Of a DNA stretch of 34,005 bases, positions 8,863 through 16,696 are shown in pieces; the stretch's first letter is position 1, and each line of letters begins with the position of its first letter. The DNA comes from an uncultured Sphingomonas sp. (GTDB lineage Bacteria; Pseudomonadota; Alphaproteobacteria; Sphingomonadales; Sphingomonadaceae): the NCBI RefSeq assembly GCF_913774285.1, contig NZ_CAJYHX010000005.1:1-34005 (forward strand), given 5' to 3'. A model generated the notes under the pieces. The model worked only from the letters and a program-made list of their open reading frames with translations. It was not told where the DNA came from and did not search any database. A program made the position numbers and the translations under genes.

Positions 8863-11790
8863 ATGACTGACGCAACCGACACCCAGCGCGACTGGCGCGA
8901 CACCGTCTTCCTGCCGAAGACCGATTTCCCGATGAAGGCCGGCCTTGCTGCCAAGGAGCCCGCCATCCTCGATCGCTGGGCGAAGATCAGGCTCTACCAG
9001 AAGCTGCGCGAGGCCCGCGCCGGCCGCGAGCGCTTCCTGCTGCACGACGGCCCGCCCTACGCCAATGGCGACATCCATATGGGCCATGCGCTCAACAAGA
9101 TCCTGAAGGACATCGTCGTCCGCTCGCAGAGCCTGATGGGCAAGGACGCGCCCTATGTCCCCGGCTGGGACTGCCACGGCCTGCCGATCGAGTGGAAGGT
9201 CGAGGAAGCGTACCGCGCCAAGAAGCTCAACAAGGACGAAGTCGACCCCGTCGCCTTCCGCGCCGAATGCCGCGCCTATGCGGAGAAGTGGGTGGCGGTG
9301 CAGCGCGGCCAGTTCGAGCGGCTCGGCATCCTGGGCGATTGGGACGATCCCTATCTCACCATGAAGTTCGACGCCGAGGCGCGGATCGCCGGCGAGCTGC
9401 TCAAGTTCGCCGAGAGCGGCCAGCTCTATCGCGGCGCCAAGCCGGTGATGTGGTCGCCGGTCGAGAAGACCGCGCTGGCCGAGGCCGAGGTCGAGTATGA
9501 GGACATCACGTCGACGCAGATCGACGTTGCGTTCGAGATCACCGAGGCACCCAACGCGCCCGAACTGGTCGGTGCGCATGCGGTAATCTGGACGACCACG
9601 CCCTGGACGATCCCGGTGAACCAGGCCTTGGCGTATGGGGAGGGGATTGCTTACTCTCGCGTACCTGCGAGCGATGGACGCACTTACGTCGTTGCTTTCG
9701 ATCTCGTTGACGCATTCCTCAAGCGGACCGGGTTGAGTGTCCGTGATGAGGCTTCGCTTCCCGCTGATGATGCGGGCTTGATGTTCGCCAACGTGCTGAA
9801 GGGCGTCCAGCTCGCCGGCGCCGTCGCTCGCCATCCGATGCACGCGCTGGGCGGGTTCTTCGCCAAGCCGCGGCCGTTCCTGCCCGGCGACTTCGTCACC
9901 ACCGATGCGGGTACCGGCCTCGTCCATATGGCGCCGGACCATGGCGAGGACGACTTCCTGCTGTGCAAGGCGCACGGCATCGATCCGGTGTTCGCGGTCG
10001 ACGGCGCGGGCATGTACCGCGCCGACTGGCTGTGGCTCGGCGGCGAGGGATCGGTGATCAACAAGAAGTTCGTCAGCGCGGAAGGCCCGATCTGCTCGGA
10101 CCTGCGTGCCACCGGCGCCCTGCTCGCCGCCTCGGACGACTTCCAGCACAGCTATCCGCACAGCTGGCGGAGCAAGGCGAAGATCATCTTCCGCGCGACC
10201 CCGCAATGGTTCATCCCGATGGACAAGCCGCAGCCCTCGCAGTCTGCGCTCCCCTCCCGCTTGCGGGAGGGGTCGGGGGAGGGACCGGCGGCAGCGCCGT
10301 CCGACCTCTCCACGTCAGCCCCTCCCCTAACCCCTCCCGCAAGCGGGAGGGGAACGGGTGCGGAGAGCGCTTCCAACGCCCCAACTCTCCGCGCCATCGC
10401 GCTCGATTCGATCGAACGCACCCGCTGGGTGCCGGAGCGCTCGATCAACCGCATCCGCGCGATGGTGGAGGGGCGCCCGGACTGGGTGATCAGCCGCCAG
10501 CGCGCCTGGGGCGTGCCGATCGCGCTCTACGTCAACCGCGCGACGGGCGACTATCTGCGCGATCCAGCGGTCAACGCCCGCATCCTCGACGCCTTCCGCG
10601 CCGGCGGGGCCGATGCCTGGTTCCAGGCCGACCACCAGGCGCTGCTCGGCGCCGATTACCGCGCCGAGGACTATGAGGTCGTCACCGACATTCTCGACGT
10701 GTGGTTCGACAGCGGCTCGACCCACAGCTTCGTGATCGAGGCGCGCTACGGCGAGGGCGTGCGCGCCAACCTCTATCTCGAAGGCTCGGACCAGCATCGC
10801 GGCTGGTTCCAGTCGTCGCTGCTCGAATCGTCGGGCACGCGCGGCCGGGCGCCCTATGACGCGGTGCTCACCCATGGCTTCGCGCTCGACGGCCAGGGCA
10901 AGAAGATGTCCAAGTCGCTCGGCAACGTCGTCGATCCCTTGAAGATCATCGGCGAGAGCGGTGCGGACATCCTGCGCCTCTGGGTCGCGCAGACCGATTA
11001 TTTCGACGATGTCCGCATCGGCAAGGAAGTGCTGGCCGGCACCGGCGACGCCTATCGCAAGATCCGCAACACCTTCCGCTATCTGCTCGGCGCGCTCGAC
11101 GGGTTCGGGGAGGCCGAGAAGGTCGCGGTGGCCGACATGCCCGAGCTGGAGCGCTATGTGCTCCACAAGCTGGCGGCGCTCGATGCGGAGCTGCGCTCGG
11201 CGGCGGAGGCGTTCGAGTTCAATCGCTATGCGCGCGCGCTCGGCGACTTCATGAACGAGGACCTCTCGGCCTTCTTCTTCGATATCCGCAAGGATTGCCT
11301 CTACTGCGACGCGGAGAGCGATCCCAAGCGCCGCGCGTATCGCACCGTGCTGGACGTGCTGTTCCACGCGCTGGTCCGCTACGCCGCGCCGATCCTCGCC
11401 TTCACCGCCGAGGAAGTGTGGCAGAGCCGGTACCCGAGCGAGGACGGGTCGGTTCACGAGCTCGAATGGCCGGTGCTGCCGGAGGGCGCCTCGATCGAGC
11501 ATGACTGGACCGCAATCCGCGCGCTGCGCCAGACCGTCACCGAAGCGATCGAACCCTATCGCCGCGAGAAGAAGGTGCGCTCCAGCCTCGAGGCCGAAGT
11601 GACCGTGCCGACGCTGCCGATGCCGGCCGAGGAGCTCACCGAGCTGTTCATCGTGTCGAAGGTGGATCAGGCTGCCGATGTCACGGTCACGCCCACCGAT
11701 CGCCACAAATGCGGCCGGTGCTGGCGCCATCTTCCCGAGGTGACTCAGGATGGGGCATTGTGCGACCGTTGCGCAGAGGTGGTGTCGTGA
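8863..11790 (+). CDS. ileS: Isoleucyl-tRNA synthetase with an in-frame insertion
   Basis: This cytoplasmic enzyme charges tRNA-Ile and edits misactivated valine. From 8863 it is 975 residues. The HIGH motif is HMGH (72-75), the KMSKS motif is K681-S685, and the CP1 editing domain contains TTTPWTIPVN and GTGLVHMAPDHGEDD. The C-terminal zinc knuckle has C950, C953, C967 and C970. Between WFIPMDKP and TLRAIAL, which are nearly continuous in other IleRS, there is an extra stretch of about 51 residues (457-507), low in complexity and rich in Pro, Ser and Gly. It is encoded by the palindromic element at 10249-10352 and its flanks. The start is uncertain: ATG 8863 matches homologous N-termini (MTD...DWRDTVFLPKTDFPMK) but lacks a Shine-Dalgarno, and ATG 8824, in frame, is the alternative. 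lspA follows with a 1-base overlap. Confidence 0.95.
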   Translation: MTDATDTQRDWRDTVFLPKTDFPMKAGLAAKEPAILDRWAKIRLYQKLREARAGRERFLLHDGPPYANGDIHMGHALNKILKDIVVRSQSLMGKDAPYVPGWDCHGLPIEWKVEEAYRAKKLNKDEVDPVAFRAECRAYAEKWVAVQRGQFERLGILGDWDDPYLTMKFDAEARIAGELLKFAESGQLYRGAKPVMWSPVEKTALAEAEVEYEDITSTQIDVAFEITEAPNAPELVGAHAVIWTTTPWTIPVNQALAYGEGIAYSRVPASDGRTYVVAFDLVDAFLKRTGLSVRDEASLPADDAGLMFANVLKGVQLAGAVARHPMHALGGFFAKPRPFLPGDFVTTDAGTGLVHMAPDHGEDDFLLCKAHGIDPVFAVDGAGMYRADWLWLGGEGSVINKKFVSAEGPICSDLRATGALLAASDDFQHSYPHSWRSKAKIIFRATPQWFIPMDKPQPSQSALPSRLREGSGEGPAAAPSDLSTSAPPLTPPASGRGTGAESASNAPTLRAIALDSIERTRWVPERSINRIRAMVEGRPDWVISRQRAWGVPIALYVNRATGDYLRDPAVNARILDAFRAGGADAWFQADHQALLGADYRAEDYEVVTDILDVWFDSGSTHSFVIEARYGEGVRANLYLEGSDQHRGWFQSSLLESSGTRGRAPYDAVLTHGFALDGQGKKMSKSLGNVVDPLKIIGESGADILRLWVAQTDYFDDVRIGKEVLAGTGDAYRKIRNTFRYLLGALDGFGEAEKVAVADMPELERYVLHKLAALDAELRSAAEAFEFNRYARALGDFMNEDLSAFFFDIRKDCLYCDAESDPKRRAYRTVLDVLFHALVRYAAPILAFTAEEVWQSRYPSEDGSVHELEWPVLPEGASIEHDWTAIRALRQTVTEAIEPYRREKKVRSSLEAEVTVPTLPMPAEELTELFIVSKVDQAADVTVTPTDRHKCGRCWRHLPEVTQDGALCDRCAEVVS
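10249..10352. repeat. Paired palindromic element inserted in the ileS coding sequence
   Basis: Perfect palindromes of 22 nt lie at 10251-10272 and 10331-10352, both with arms cccctcccgc / gcgggagggg and 2-nt loops. The G-rich tails point inward, so the second unit is nearly the reverse complement of the first over more than 30 nt. The geometry equals that of the element at 8700-8809. The inserted block, including flanks that do not look like IleRS, covers about 10231-10383 (153 bases, a multiple of three) and has no stop codon in the ileS frame. Confidence 0.9.
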
Positions 11791-12311
11791 TGAAGCAGGT
11801 TCGCCTCTATGGCTTCGCCGCGGCGCTTGCCGTGTTCGTGCTCGACCAGCTGACCAAGTACATCGTCACCGGCCCGCTCGGGCTGGTGGTGCAGAATGAT
11901 TCGATGACGCTTCTGCCGATCTTCGACCTGCGCTTCGTCAAGAATATCGGCGTGTCGCTGGGCCTGCTCTCGGCCAGCAGCCCGACGATGCGCTGGCTGC
12001 TGGTGCTGATGACCGCGTGCATCGCGATCGGCGTGCTGGTGTGGATGCTGCGCGAGAAGAAGACCGGCGACGTGGTCGCGCTGGGCCTGGTGCTGGGCGG
12101 TGCGTGCGGCAACATCCTCGATCGCAGCCGCCTCGGCTATGTCGTCGATTTCGCCGATCTGCATTTCGGCGAGTGGCGCCCCTTTTTGGTCTTCAACGTG
12201 GCCGATGCCGCGATTACCATCGGCGTGGTGATCCTGCTGCTTCGTGCCCTGCTCGTCCGCGACAAGAACCCCAAGTCGCCTGCCCCTGTGGAGAAGAAAT
12301 TCAATGCGTAA
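11790..12311 (+). CDS. lspA: Lipoprotein signal peptidase (signal peptidase II)
   Basis: This 173-residue inner-membrane aspartyl protease removes signal peptides from lipoproteins after diacylglyceryl transfer. Four membrane spans are visible (about 8-26, 66-86, 95-112 and 133-155). The catalytic aspartates are D120 (GYVVDF) and D139 (FNVADA), 19 residues apart as in P. aeruginosa LspA. The ATG at 11790 overlaps the ileS stop as TGATG, which suggests translational coupling; GTG 11787 directly before it is possible. ileS-lspA adjacency is very common in Proteobacteria. Two predicted lipoproteins, at 7916 and 12304, are neighbours and would be substrates. Confidence 0.96.
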   Translation: MKQVRLYGFAAALAVFVLDQLTKYIVTGPLGLVVQNDSMTLLPIFDLRFVKNIGVSLGLLSASSPTMRWLLVLMTACIAIGVLVWMLREKKTGDVVALGLVLGGACGNILDRSRLGYVVDFADLHFGEWRPFLVFNVADAAITIGVVILLLRALLVRDKNPKSPAPVEKKFNA

Positions 12312-12717
12312 GTTGATCCTCGTCGCGACCGGCGTCGCCCTGGTGGCCTCGCTCTCGGCGTGCGGCAAGAAGGGGTATGATCGGGCGCGTCCGGACGAGT
12401 TCGCGGTGGCCCGCCAGGCACCGCTGGTGATTCCGCCCGATTTCTCGCTGCGTCCGCCGCAGCCGGGTGCCGCCCGCCCGCAGGACACCAACCCGTCGGA
12501 CCAGGCGCTCGAGGCGCTGTTCGGTGGCACCGCTGCGCGCAGCCAGGCGGAAACCGCGACGCTCGACCAGGCGGGCGCCGCCAGCGCCGACGCCGGCGTG
12601 CGCAGCAATGCCGGCAGCCCGTCGACCACGGTGGTCGACAAGGGCCGCACGACCCAGGACATCCTCAAGTCGCCCCAGGGCGATAACAAGGATGCGAGCG
12701 TCAAGACGCCGCAGTAA
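12304..12717 (+). CDS. DUF3035 lipoprotein (BamF-like)
   Basis: This 137-residue lipoprotein has a signal of about 19 residues ending in the lipobox LSAC. The mature part is short and mostly disordered: an early VIPPDFSLRPP segment is the recognisable DUF3035 feature (precursor residues about 40-52), followed by Ala/Gln/Ser-rich sequence. The DUF3035 family includes the alphaproteobacterial BamF lipoprotein associated with outer-membrane protein assembly; that assignment is from family knowledge and is tentative here. The ATG overlaps the end of lspA by 8 bases and has GGAG 10 nt upstream. In many Alphaproteobacteria this gene follows lspA and precedes M16 peptidase genes; here a terminator follows instead. 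Confidence 0.75.
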   Translation: MRKLILVATGVALVASLSACGKKGYDRARPDEFAVARQAPLVIPPDFSLRPPQPGAARPQDTNPSDQALEALFGGTAARSQAETATLDQAGAASADAGVRSNAGSPSTTVVDKGRTTQDILKSPQGDNKDASVKTPQ

Positions 12718-12737
12718 GCGCTGCCGTTTCGCGCAAG

Positions 12738-12775
12738 AAAAAGCGCCGGTCCGCACGATGCGGGCCGGCGCTTTT
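12738..12775. terminator. Bidirectional Rho-independent terminator
   Basis: A GC-rich stem (aagcgccgg...ccggcgctt with an inner ccgc/gcgg, loop acgat at 12755-12759) is flanked by A-runs on the left and T4 on the right. It therefore gives a U tract on both strands. It serves the DUF3035 gene (plus) and the porin gene (minus), which converge on it. Confidence 0.88.
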
Positions 12776-12831
12776 GCGTTGGGGGATTCTCTCGGACGCG
12801 ATCGGAGCGGCCGGGCCGCCCCCGCCAGCGC

Positions 12832-13620
12832 TTAGAAGCTGACCCCGATCGAGCCGATCACGCTGGCCTTCGCTGCGTCCTTGCCGCTGGGCGTGGGGAA
12901 GGCGGCGTCGGTATCGACATAGGCGACGCCGAAGGTCAGCGCCTTGTAGGTGAAGGCAGCGCCCAGGCTCCAGTCGGAATATTCCTTGCCGATCGCCAGC
13001 CAGTCGGGGCCAAAGGTGTGGCCGAAATGGCCGGTGAGGCTGATCGGCGTGTGCGGAACCGCGGCGGAGAGGTCGCCGGCCAGATAGAGATTGTCCTGCT
13101 TGGGGAGCGTCCCGCCCTGGCCCTGGTCGAGCTCCAGCGCCTTCTGCTTCGGCGCATAGTTGGCGGTCGCCTTCGCGGTCACCGGTCCGAGCGCATACGA
13201 CACCGAAACATAGGGCTCGATGAAGTCCGACGACGACTTGTCGGTGCTCTTGTTGCGGGTGCCGGGATAGACATAGTAGAGCGCGCCGACATCGACCGTC
13301 ACGCCGTTCGGGAAGGCGTGCTTGTAGCCGGCGATCAGGTCGATTTCCTGGTGCGCGGTGCCGTGCGCCGTCACGTAATTGTCGACCGACGACCCCCAGA
13401 AGGAGACGTAGAAGCCCGAGGCATGGCTGACCGTGGCGCCGCCCTGCACGGCGAAATTGCCGTCGGTCTGCGAGATGCCGCGGAATTTGTAGTCGCTGAT
13501 CAGCGTGGCGGTGCCGTTGATCGTGATGGCGGGCGGCGCGGCGGGCGCGGCTTCCTGTGCAAATGCCGGCGCGGTCGTGGCGAGCAGGAGCGCGCCGAGG
13601 CTGATCGTGGAGAAGCGCAT
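12832..13620 (-). CDS. TorF family putative porin (TIGR02001-like)
   Basis: This 262-residue protein has a clear signal peptide (MRFSTISLGALLLATTAPAFAQ) and a mature part with alternating beta strands ending in Phe (SIGVSF), the usual signal for outer-membrane barrel insertion. The start of the barrel, TATLISDYKFRGISQTDGN, is characteristic of the gcw_chp / TorF family found in Proteobacteria; the substrate is unknown. I chose ATG 13620 because AAGGGA lies 6 nt upstream and the signal peptide starts there. It is transcribed alone, with its own long upstream region and the shared terminator downstream. Confidence 0.85.
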   Translation of the reverse strand: MRFSTISLGALLLATTAPAFAQEAAPAAPPAITINGTATLISDYKFRGISQTDGNFAVQGGATVSHASGFYVSFWGSSVDNYVTAHGTAHQEIDLIAGYKHAFPNGVTVDVGALYYVYPGTRNKSTDKSSSDFIEPYVSVSYALGPVTAKATANYAPKQKALELDQGQGGTLPKQDNLYLAGDLSAAVPHTPISLTGHFGHTFGPDWLAIGKEYSDWSLGAAFTYKALTFGVAYVDTDAAFPTPSGKDAAKASVIGSIGVSF

Positions 13621-13810
13621 GGAATCCCTTTCAATAGAAACTAAAGGGTCCCTCACCTGCTGCAATCGGCATCGCATCGTGTAGGGCTCTACGTCCCGGC
13701 GACTTCCGAATTGCAACAAAAGATTGCCCGAACCGGGCCGTAGCGCACAATAGTTTATAGTTTTCCTAGCGCCGATTGTAACGGACTGTTGCTGGTCCGC
13801 CACAGGCATG

Positions 13811-13843
13811 CCGCTTCCTCGGCGCGAACGGCCGAAGAAGCGG
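13811..13843 (-). terminator. Hairpin after the RidA gene, possible terminator
   Basis: A 13-bp stem with one mismatch (13811-13823 with 13831-13843, loop gcgaacg) lies 7 bases past the RidA stop on the minus strand. No T run follows, so termination would be weak or need Rho. It lies between the RidA gene and the porin promoter region. Confidence 0.45.
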
Positions 13844-13850
13844 TGGAAAA

Positions 13851-14315
13851 TCAGGCGAGCTGGAAGATCGCGTCGACTTCGACGGCGGCACCAAGCGGCA
13901 AAGCGGCGACGCCCACCGCGCTGCGGGCGTGGCGGCCGGCTTCGCCGAACAGCGCCTGCATCAGCTCCGAAGCGCCATTGGCGACCTTGGGCTGGTCGGT
14001 AAAGTCGGCACTGGAGTTGACGAACACGCCCAGCTTCACCACGCGCTTGATGCGCGACAGGTCGCCATCAAGCGCCTTCTTGATCTGCGCGACCAGCATC
14101 AGGCCGCAGCGCTGCGCCGCCTCGGTACCGAAGGCGATGTCGCGATCCTCGCCGAGGCGGCCGGTCATCAGCGCGCCGTCCTTGAACGGCAGCTGGCCCG
14201 AAACGTGGAGCAGCCCGCCGGCTTCGACAACCGGAACATAGGCGGCGACGGGAGCGGCGGCCTCGGGAAGTGCGAGGCCGAGCTCGGCGAGCTTGCGATC
14301 GATGGCAGTGGTCAT
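13851..14315 (-). CDS. RidA family protein (YjgF/YER057c/UK114)
   Basis: This 154-residue single-domain protein belongs to the RidA superfamily. Archetypal RidA hydrolyses reactive enamine/imine intermediates made by PLP enzymes; members of the longer subfamilies have other or unknown roles. Visible family features are GGLLHVSGQLPF, the central CGLMLVAQIKKAL helix, LGVFVNSSADF, and the C-terminal ARSAVGVAALPLGAAVEVDA, whose Arg corresponds to the ligand-binding Arg of RidA. The start at 14315 (MTTAIDRKL) lacks a strong Shine-Dalgarno; GTG or ATG codons a few residues upstream are possible. It is the last gene of a three-gene minus-strand operon with the HAD and DUF3572 genes. Confidence 0.88.
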   Translation of the reverse strand: MTTAIDRKLAELGLALPEAAAPVAAYVPVVEAGGLLHVSGQLPFKDGALMTGRLGEDRDIAFGTEAAQRCGLMLVAQIKKALDGDLSRIKRVVKLGVFVNSSADFTDQPKVANGASELMQALFGEAGRHARSAVGVAALPLGAAVEVDAIFQLA

Positions 14316-14357
14316 GGCGCGACCCAACCACCGGGCGCGGGCAGGGTCAAGGCCTGC

Positions 14358-14969
14358 TCAGGCCCGGGCGAAGCGCTCCAGGATCCAGGCCTGCGCCTCG
14401 CGCCAGTCGTCGATGCGGGCATGGGCGTGCGGGGCAGGAGGGACCTTCGGCGCGAGGCTCGGCTCGGCGACCATGTGCAGGCGGAACACGTCCGGCGCAT
14501 GCTTGGCGACCGATTCGTGATGGGTGGCAAGATCGTCGACGAACACGGCCACCGATGCGCCATGCTCCTCGACCAGCCGTGCCACGGGTGCGCCCTTGCC
14601 GCCCTGGTTGCACTCCACCCGGTGGACGATGCCGTGATTCGCCAGCTGGCTGATGCGGTGGTCGCGGCAATGGTCCTGCAGGTTGGTGAGCACAACGATG
14701 TCCGCCACCTCGGCGATGCGCGCCAAGGCTTCGCGTGCGTGGGGCACCAACGTCTGGCGATCCATCTCGCCGGGGAAGAAGCCGTCGAGCAGTGCCCACA
14801 TTTCCGGGCCTTCCAGCGTGCTGCCGTCGCCGCGCCGCCGCATTGCGCCCTCGAATTCGCTGCCGTTCAGCGCAAAGTCGATGTCGTGATTGTCGCCCAG
14901 CCACTCGCCGAAGTGGCGGACCATGTGCAGCAGGACTTCGTCGCAATCGGTGATCAGCAGCGGTTTCAT
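14358..14969 (-). CDS. HAD family hydrolase
   Basis: This 203-residue protein has the haloacid dehalogenase motifs: motif I LLITDCDEVLL (nucleophile D8, acid D10), motif II VVLTN, the motif III Lys near GGKGAPV, and motif IV FVDDLATH. The substrate is probably a small phosphate ester; nothing in the sequence identifies it. A helical insertion after motif I (about 20-75) would be the cap. Its ATG overlaps the DUF3572 stop as ATGA, so the two are translationally coupled. The RidA gene follows after 42 bases. Confidence 0.88.
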   Translation of the reverse strand: MKPLLITDCDEVLLHMVRHFGEWLGDNHDIDFALNGSEFEGAMRRRGDGSTLEGPEMWALLDGFFPGEMDRQTLVPHAREALARIAEVADIVVLTNLQDHCRDHRISQLANHGIVHRVECNQGGKGAPVARLVEEHGASVAVFVDDLATHHESVAKHAPDVFRLHMVAEPSLAPKVPPAPHAHARIDDWREAQAWILERFARA

Positions 14970-15232
14970 GCACGTTCCAGCTGGCGGCGGGCGTCGACCA
15001 GCGCCGCGGGGGAAAGATCGAGCGCGTCGGCGCAGGCGATCAGATCGGGCTCGTAGGATTCGAGAAAGCCGAGCGCTGCGGCGAGCAGCGCGGGTTCGCC
15101 GGCACGGGCACGCAGCGTCGCGGGGTCGAGCCCCGTCAGGTCCAGCAGGCGGGCAGCTCGGCCAGAATCACTTAGAATCCAGACGAGTGCCTGCAGCGCC
15201 ACCGTTTCGGGATTTGTCACGTCGCCCGCCAT
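14966..15232 (-). CDS. DUF3572 family protein
   Basis: This 88-residue, all-helical, soluble protein matches the alphaproteobacterial DUF3572 family: the N-terminal NPETVALQALVWILSD signature, then RLLDLTGLDP and the central AALGFLESYEPDLIACADAL. Its function is unknown. It starts 34 bases from divergent divK, so the two share a promoter region. This pairing with divK recurs in sphingomonads as far as I recall, but no functional link is shown by the sequence. Confidence 0.85.
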   Translation of the reverse strand: MAGDVTNPETVALQALVWILSDSGRAARLLDLTGLDPATLRARAGEPALLAAALGFLESYEPDLIACADALDLSPAALVDARRQLERA

Positions 15233-15266
15233 CGCCTAACACCGCCCCGCAGAGTTGAGGTAGCGC

Positions 15267-15644
15267 GTGCCAAAAAGAGTACTCGTTGTCGAGGACAACG
15301 AATTGAACCTGAAGCTGTTCTGCGACCTGTTGCGTGCGCACGGTTATGAAGCCGAGCCGGTGCGCGACGGGCGCGAGGCCGTGCCCACGGCGCGCCGGTT
15401 CCGGCCCGATCTGGTGATCATGGACGTGCAGCTGCCGCACGTCACCGGCTTCGAGCTGATCGGCCAGATGCAGGCCGATCCGGTGCTCGGCCGGATTCCG
15501 ATCATGGCGGTGACCGCCTATTCGAGCCATGAGGACGAGGAGCGGATTCGCGCGGCGGGCGCGCGCTCCTATGTCGCCAAGCCGATCTCGCTGGCGCGTT
15601 TCGTCGACCAGGTCGAAAAGCTGATGGCCGCGATCGAGGACTAG
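15267..15644 (+). CDS. divK: Single-domain response regulator DivK
   Basis: This 125-residue receiver domain has no output domain. The acidic pocket is E9/D10 (VVEDNELN), the phosphoacceptor is D53 (IMDVQLP), the switch residues are T83 and the conserved Lys K105 (AKPIS). NELNLKLFCDLLRAHGY is close to the DivK signature. In Caulobacter, DivK is phosphorylated and dephosphorylated by the DivJ/PleC kinases and sets cell-cycle and polarity decisions through CckA; I assume the same role. The start is GTG at 15267 with GAGG 7 nt upstream; no ATG fits. It is divergent from DUF3572, with rpmG converging downstream. Confidence 0.92.
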   Translation: MPKRVLVVEDNELNLKLFCDLLRAHGYEAEPVRDGREAVPTARRFRPDLVIMDVQLPHVTGFELIGQMQADPVLGRIPIMAVTAYSSHEDEERIRAAGARSYVAKPISLARFVDQVEKLMAAIED

Positions 15645-15660
15645 ACGATCGATGCAGCGA

Positions 15661-15690
15661 AAACGCCGGACCCGCAAGGATCCGGCGCGA
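15661..15690 (-). terminator. Rho-independent terminator of rpmG
   Basis: A 10-bp stem with one mismatch (cgccggaccc / ggatccggcg) closes a GCAA tetraloop (15674-15677). On the minus strand T4 follows directly. It lies 40-70 bases past the rpmG stop. The plus side, facing divK, has no T tract. Confidence 0.8.
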
Positions 15691-15732
15691 TGCGATCAAA
15701 CAGCGCAGGCGCAGCCAGCGCGCCCGGCGGCC

Positions 15733-15900
15733 TTACTTGATCTTCGCTTCCTTGAAGTCGACATGCTTGCGCACGACCGGATCGTACTTGCGGAAGCTGA
15801 GCTTCTCGGTCTGCGTGCGCGGATTCTTCTTGGTGACATAGAAGAAGCCCGTATCCGCCGTGCTGACGAGCTTGATCTTTACGGTGGTCGGCTTTGCCAT
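15733..15900 (-). CDS. rpmG: 50S ribosomal protein L33
   Basis: This 55-residue basic protein reads [18 protein letters not shown], then [11 protein letters not shown], and ends FKEAKIK, which is the bacterial L33 sequence. It is part of the large ribosomal subunit near the E site. It has no cysteine, so it is the zinc-independent form; Cys-containing L33 paralogues occur in other bacteria. AAGGG lies about 9 nt upstream of the ATG. It is a monocistronic minus-strand gene with its own terminator. Confidence 0.96.
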   Translation of the reverse strand: MAKPTTVKIKLVSTADTGFFYVTKKNPRTQTEKLSFRKYDPVVRKHVDFKEAKIK

Positions 15901-16089
15901 GACCCGGAACCCTTGATTCGTGCGAAAAGAAAAGAGCGGCGCGCCATGGGCACACCGCTGACAGGGGGGAGCGGATGCGCGAATCGCCCGGGAAAGTCAA
16001 GTGTGTTGGCGCCGAAGCGCCCGGAACAGGCATCGGATCTATCGATCAGCTTGATCGGGTTAATCCTAGGGTATGGCTGTTTCCTTGGC

Positions 16090-16116
16090 GGAACCGAACC
16101 CTATATCCCGATCGTT
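16090..16116 (+). promoter_or_regulatory. Possible EcfG-type stress promoter of dps
   Basis: GGAAC (16090-16094) and CGTT (16113-16116) match the halves of the alphaproteobacterial general stress sigma (EcfG) promoter. The spacer is 18 nt where 16-17 is usual, so the match is imperfect. A ccctatat stretch (16099-16106) inside the spacer could be a -10 element for the housekeeping sigma. dps is a known member of the stress regulon in related bacteria. Confidence 0.4.
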
Positions 16117-16151
16117 AGGGCAACGAATCGACCGCCTTCAGGAGGACAACC

Positions 16152-16646
16152 ATGGCCGAAAATCCCGCACTCGCGACGCCGACCGACCTCAACCGCAACG
16201 ACACCAAGAGTGTTGCCGATGCCCTGAACAGCGCGCTGGCGGACTGCTTCACGCTGTACCTCAAGACCAAGAATTTCCACTGGCACGTCTCGGGTCCGCA
16301 CTTCCGCGACTATCACCTGCTGCTCGACGACCAGGCCGCGCAGATCCTGGGGGTGACCGATGCGATCGCCGAGCGCGTCCGCAAGACCGGCAACACCACG
16401 CTGCGCTCGATCGGCGACATCGCGCGCCGCCAGACCATCTCGGACAACGACGCCGAGTTCGTTGCGCCGGGCGCCATGCTCGCCGAGCTGCGCGACGACA
16501 ATCTCAAGCTGGTCGAGAGCTTCCGCGCGGTGAAGGAAGCGGCCGAGGAGGCCAAGGACAATGCCACCAGCGGCATCGTTGACGAGTGGACCGACCAGGC
16601 CGAAGAGCGCGCCTGGTTCCTGTTCGAAGCCAGCCGCAAGGGCTGA
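16152..16646 (+). CDS. dps: DNA starvation/stationary-phase protection protein Dps
   Basis: This 164-residue ferritin-like protein forms a dodecamer that oxidises and stores iron with hydrogen peroxide and protects DNA. The intersubunit ferroxidase residues are H43 (NFHWHV), H55, D59 (YHLLLD), D70 and E74 (VTDAIAE), with exactly the spacing of E. coli H51, H63, D67, D78 and E82. The N-terminal tail (1-18) is short and has few positive charges, so DNA binding through the tail is uncertain. AGGAGG lies 6 nt before the ATG. It is monocistronic, with a strong terminator downstream and a possible stress promoter upstream. Confidence 0.95.
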   Translation: MAENPALATPTDLNRNDTKSVADALNSALADCFTLYLKTKNFHWHVSGPHFRDYHLLLDDQAAQILGVTDAIAERVRKTGNTTLRSIGDIARRQTISDNDAEFVAPGAMLAELRDDNLKLVESFRAVKEAAEEAKDNATSGIVDEWTDQAEERAWFLFEASRKG

Positions 16647-16655
16647 GCGCACTAT

Positions 16656-16691
16656 GGGCCGGCGCGCGCTGTGGGCGTGCGCCGGCCCTTT
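16656..16691 (+). terminator. Rho-independent terminator of dps
   Basis: A 14-bp stem with one G-U pair (16656-16669 with 16675-16688, loop tgtgg) is followed by TTT. It starts 10 bases after the dps stop and ends just before the convergent small secreted protein gene. The minus-strand side has no T run. Confidence 0.85.
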
Positions 16692-16696
16692 GCCGT

